Both the position numbers and the translations under genes were made by a program. 64,000 nt of DNA from an uncultured Bacteroidia bacterium (GTDB lineage: Bacteria; Bacteroidota; Bacteroidia; Bacteroidales; UBA932). Below are positions 62,212 to 64,000 of this stretch, piece by piece; position 1 is the stretch's first letter; every line of letters begins with the position of its first letter. Location of the stretch: NCBI GenBank assembly GCA_902797035.1, contig CADBRH010000109.1, forward strand, positions 1 through 64,000, written 5' to 3'. Under the pieces are notes generated by a model. It was not told the DNA's origin. It searched no databases and saw only the letters and a list, made by a program, of their open reading frames with translations.

Positions 62212-62394
62212 GAACAGACGCTCGCTCATCCCGGTGAGGGGCAAGTGCGGGTGGGAAAAAGTGGGGTTATCACCGGGATTTTAGGCTTATTTAATCCATT
62301 ACTTTAGGTATTAATAAAAATGATTAAAATGCTTATTTTCAATAAATTAAAGTATAACAGATAAATATTGCTTTCAATTAATTACAAAAAATAA
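62212..62394. other. AT-rich intergenic stretch with a long inverted repeat
   Basis: ATCCCGGTGA (62230-62239) and TCACCGGGAT (62272-62281) are perfect 10-bp arms around a G-rich 32-nt loop 19 bases past the ssb stop, followed by TTTA; it may terminate ssb. The remaining 110 bases are AT-rich with no open frame. Confidence 0.5.
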
Positions 62395-62425
62395 TTTGGA
62401 CTTTAAATTAATTTGTATATATTCG
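62395..62425 (+). promoter_or_regulatory. Promoter of the candidate non-coding RNA
   Basis: TTTG (62395-62398), 19-base spacer, TATATTCG (62418-62425): consensus spacing with one change in the -7 box. Predicted transcription start near 62432. Confidence 0.7.
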
Positions 62426-62431
62426 CGCAAC

Positions 62432-62606
62432 AATGTCAGCCCTGGCAAAGGCTGGCGGTCGCCGAAGCGGAATTCCTTGGAGTCGATCAAGGCCGTCAGG
62501 CAGCAGAAATGCCGGATGAGCCCGCTCTCCACCGCCAGAAATCCTTACCCTGACTGAAACGAATTCTTGCGAAAACCGCGGCCCAAAAGCCGCGGTCTTC
62601 GTTTTT
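62432..62606 (+). ncRNA. Candidate structured RNA, about 175 nt (6S-like shape, unassigned)
   Basis: The region between the promoter and a strong terminator has no convincing gene but folds into a long rod: GTCAG (62435-62439) with CTGAC (62550-62554), AAGG with CCTT (62448-62451/62543-62546), CTGGCGGT (62452-62459) with ACCGCCAG (62531-62538), a less paired middle, and an apical hairpin GGCA/TGCC (62499-62502/62510-62513). A closed stem with an open centre recalls 6S RNA or the Bacteroidales-1 motif. It lacks the SRP RNA and tmRNA landmarks. An ATG at 62433 opens a 28-codon Arg-rich frame, an alternative reading. Identity unproven. Confidence 0.55.
62570..62606 (+). terminator. Intrinsic terminator of the candidate RNA
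   Basis: ACCGCGGC-CCAAAA-GCCGCGGT (62575-62596, allowing the 6-nt loop), eight G-C-rich pairs, then CTTCG and TTTTT. The flanking CGAA/TTCG can extend the stem. Confidence 0.9.
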
Positions 62607-62629
62607 AAACATAGTCAATTAATTGATTA

Positions 62630-63817
62630 TTATTTTATTATCTCAAGCCTCCTAAAGATTTTCTCTAGCTTATCGATAGCCTCGTCCACCTGTTCGACAG
62701 TATGTGTGGCCATGAGGGCGAAACGGATAATGATAGAGTCTTGAGGGACAGCCGGTGGTATAACAGGCGTGATGAACACTCCCTCGTCGAGAGCATCTTT
62801 GACCGCCCTCAGGCACTTCTCCATGTCACGGACATAGAGCGGGAATATCGGGGACTGAGTGGCGCCGATATCGAATCCTCTCTTAAGGAATTCCTCCCTT
62901 GCGTGATTGGTGACCTTCCACAGGTTGTCAATCCTCTCCGGTTCCTCGAGCATGATGTCTATCGCCCGGCTGACGGCGGCGACATTCGCTGGTGGCATGC
63001 TCGCGCTGAAAATCAGGGATCTGGAATTATGTTTGATGTAATTCAGAAGTACGTGACTGCCGGCGATAAAACCTCCGAGAGAGCCGAAAGACTTAGAGAA
63101 CGTACCCATGATGAGATCGACCCTGTCCGTCACCCCGAAATAGTCGGATGTGCCCCTTCCATGGTCTCCGAGAACACCTATCGAATGGGCGTCATCAACC
63201 ATAACAGCGGCGTTGTACTTGTCGGCCAGATCGAGAACCTCGGGTAGTGGTACTATATCTCCGCTCATGGAGTAAATCCCGTCAACCACAATGAGTTTAG
63301 GGCAGTCAATTGGAGCGACCCTTAATTTTTCTTCGAGCGCCGACATATCATTGTGCGCGAACTTGAGCACCTTGCTGAAAGACAGGCGCGCGCCCTCGAT
63401 GATGCTGGCGTGGTCGTATGAGTCCAGGAAGATGTAGCCGTCCCTCATCCCGAGGGAGACCACACCAAGATTCACCTGGAAACCGGTACTGTAGGTGACC
63501 GCCTCCTCCTTGCCGACCAACTTGGCGAGCTTCTCCTCGAGTTCAAGATGAATATCGAGAGTACCGTTAAGGAAACGAGAGCCGGAGCAACTTGTACCGT
63601 ATCTCTTTATGGCGGCGATGGCAGCCTCTTTAAGCCTCGGGTCGTCGGATAATCCCAGATAAGAGTTTGAGCCGAACATCAGGACGTCCTTCCCTTTCAT
63701 CTTCACGACAGTGTCCTGACCGGACTCGATAGGCCTGTAATATGGATATATCCCTTGTGCCTTTACCTCGTCGGCTAAGGTGTATCTACCGAATAGTTCC
63801 TTGAATAGTTCGTTCAT
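62630..63817 (-). CDS. spt: Serine palmitoyltransferase (alpha-oxoamine synthase family)
   Basis: 395 residues. Closely follows the Bacteroides SPT sequence: 'GIYPYYRPIESGQ', 'VLMFGSNSYLGL', 'SGSRFLNGTLDIHLELEEKLA', 'DDAHSIGVLGDHGRGT', PLP Lys242 in 'GTFSKSFGSLGGF', 'PIFPLYVRD', 'VFITPVIPPAVPQDSIIIRFALMATHT'. Condenses serine with a long-chain acyl-CoA to 3-ketosphinganine, the first step of sphingolipid synthesis, a Bacteroidetes trait. Kbl or BioF are alternatives, but the 'PVIPPAVP' end and start favour SPT. A terminator hairpin for the opposite strand lies 23 bases past its stop. Confidence 0.93.
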   Translation of the reverse strand: MNELFKELFGRYTLADEVKAQGIYPYYRPIESGQDTVVKMKGKDVLMFGSNSYLGLSDDPRLKEAAIAAIKRYGTSCSGSRFLNGTLDIHLELEEKLAKLVGKEEAVTYSTGFQVNLGVVSLGMRDGYIFLDSYDHASIIEGARLSFSKVLKFAHNDMSALEEKLRVAPIDCPKLIVVDGIYSMSGDIVPLPEVLDLADKYNAAVMVDDAHSIGVLGDHGRGTSDYFGVTDRVDLIMGTFSKSFGSLGGFIAGSHVLLNYIKHNSRSLIFSASMPPANVAAVSRAIDIMLEEPERIDNLWKVTNHAREEFLKRGFDIGATQSPIFPLYVRDMEKCLRAVKDALDEGVFITPVIPPAVPQDSIIIRFALMATHTVEQVDEAIDKLEKIFRRLEIIK

Positions 63818-63867
63818 TAACAGAAAAATTGTCCGCTAATTTAATGATTTTCCGGAAAAATCAAACA

Positions 63868-64000
63868 TCATGCGCCGTACATGTCGTCATAGTACCTCAA
63901 ATAATCACCGCTGGTGACGTTGTCAAGCCAATCCTGATTATCCAGATACCACCTGACGGTCTTCTCTATCCCCTCCTCGAACTGGAGTGACGGCTCCCAC
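63868..64000 (-). CDS. rfbB: dTDP-glucose 4,6-dehydratase, C-terminal end only
   Basis: The last 44 codons of a gene that continues beyond the window: 'WEPSLQFEEGIEKTV' and 'RWYLDNQDWLDNVTSGDYLRYYDDMYGA' then TGA. This end is diagnostic for RfbB/RmlB, which converts dTDP-glucose to dTDP-4-keto-6-deoxyglucose for rhamnose and related sugars of surface polysaccharide. The next genes of a polysaccharide locus are presumably outside the window. Confidence 0.9.
   Translation of the reverse strand, partial: WEPSLQFEEGIEKTVRWYLDNQDWLDNVTSGDYLRYYDDMYGA

Noticed and set aside
62432..62606. SRP RNA or tmRNA for the candidate RNA
   Set aside because: The SRP apical loop sequence (GGAA loop with AGCAG opposite) and the tmRNA tRNA-like ends and tag frame are not visible.

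Overview
The window is chromosomal DNA from a member of the Bacteroidota, most likely order Bacteroidales. Evidence: promoter boxes of the TTTG-N19-TAnnTTTG type (best cases before parA and before a non-coding RNA), a short 286-residue RpoD, a serine palmitoyltransferase of the Bacteroides type, DUF5683 between parB and a LysM lytic transglycosylase, a LytTR regulator with a membrane N-terminus, a GIN-domain (DUF2807) protein in an ECF sigma locus, and many lipoproteins. Base composition is fairly GC-rich for the order (estimated by eye), which suggests an uncultured gut-type lineage; this last point is inference.

Layout. 1-12 kb holds envelope and periplasmic enzymes: a truncated GH3 glycosidase, a DUF1295 membrane protein, a flavodoxin-like lipoprotein, a GH-like lipoprotein, an S9 peptidase, a LytTR regulator, a hotdog-fold protein, a GH29 fucosidase, and an ECF sigma / anti-sigma-like / GIN-domain operon. 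12-24 kb is largely housekeeping: YgiQ radical SAM, rpoD-argS (directly abutting), an HtrA protease, then dnaN, exonuclease, a cobalamin-type binding protein and a PatB-like aminotransferase, and a periplasmic glutathione peroxidase. 24-34 kb has a TPR protein with an MBL hydrolase, facing an operon of M28 peptidase, MsbA-like ABC exporter, CBM9-like protein, VanZ and a 1021-residue amidase/golvesin-like protein. 34-43 kb has alkaline phosphatase, a carboxypeptidase-regulatory-domain protein with an RsmI-like methylase, folB, mtaB and an MBL enzyme, then an NMT1-type binding protein coupled to a HAMP-PP2C phosphatase, and tRNA-Phe. 43-52 kb has priA, parA-parB-DUF5683-mltD, a helix-hairpin-helix barrel protein and a fused hpt-adk gene. 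52-64 kb has obg-PAP2, the operon tgt-lptG-uraA-dut-murF, a nucleoside transporter, a small SSB, a candidate structured RNA, serine palmitoyltransferase and the end of rfbB.

Most notable are two palindromic elements sitting in frame inside genes (btuF-like and mtaB) that share core and arm sequences, i.e. a small repeat family that adds peptide to essential-type proteins without breaking them. Other points are the hpt-adk fusion, an unassigned ~175-nt RNA with its own consensus promoter and terminator, a divergent PriA with His-to-Asn changes in two helicase motifs, and convergent gene pairs that nearly always touch or overlap. No CRISPR array, transposase, prophage or rRNA was seen.
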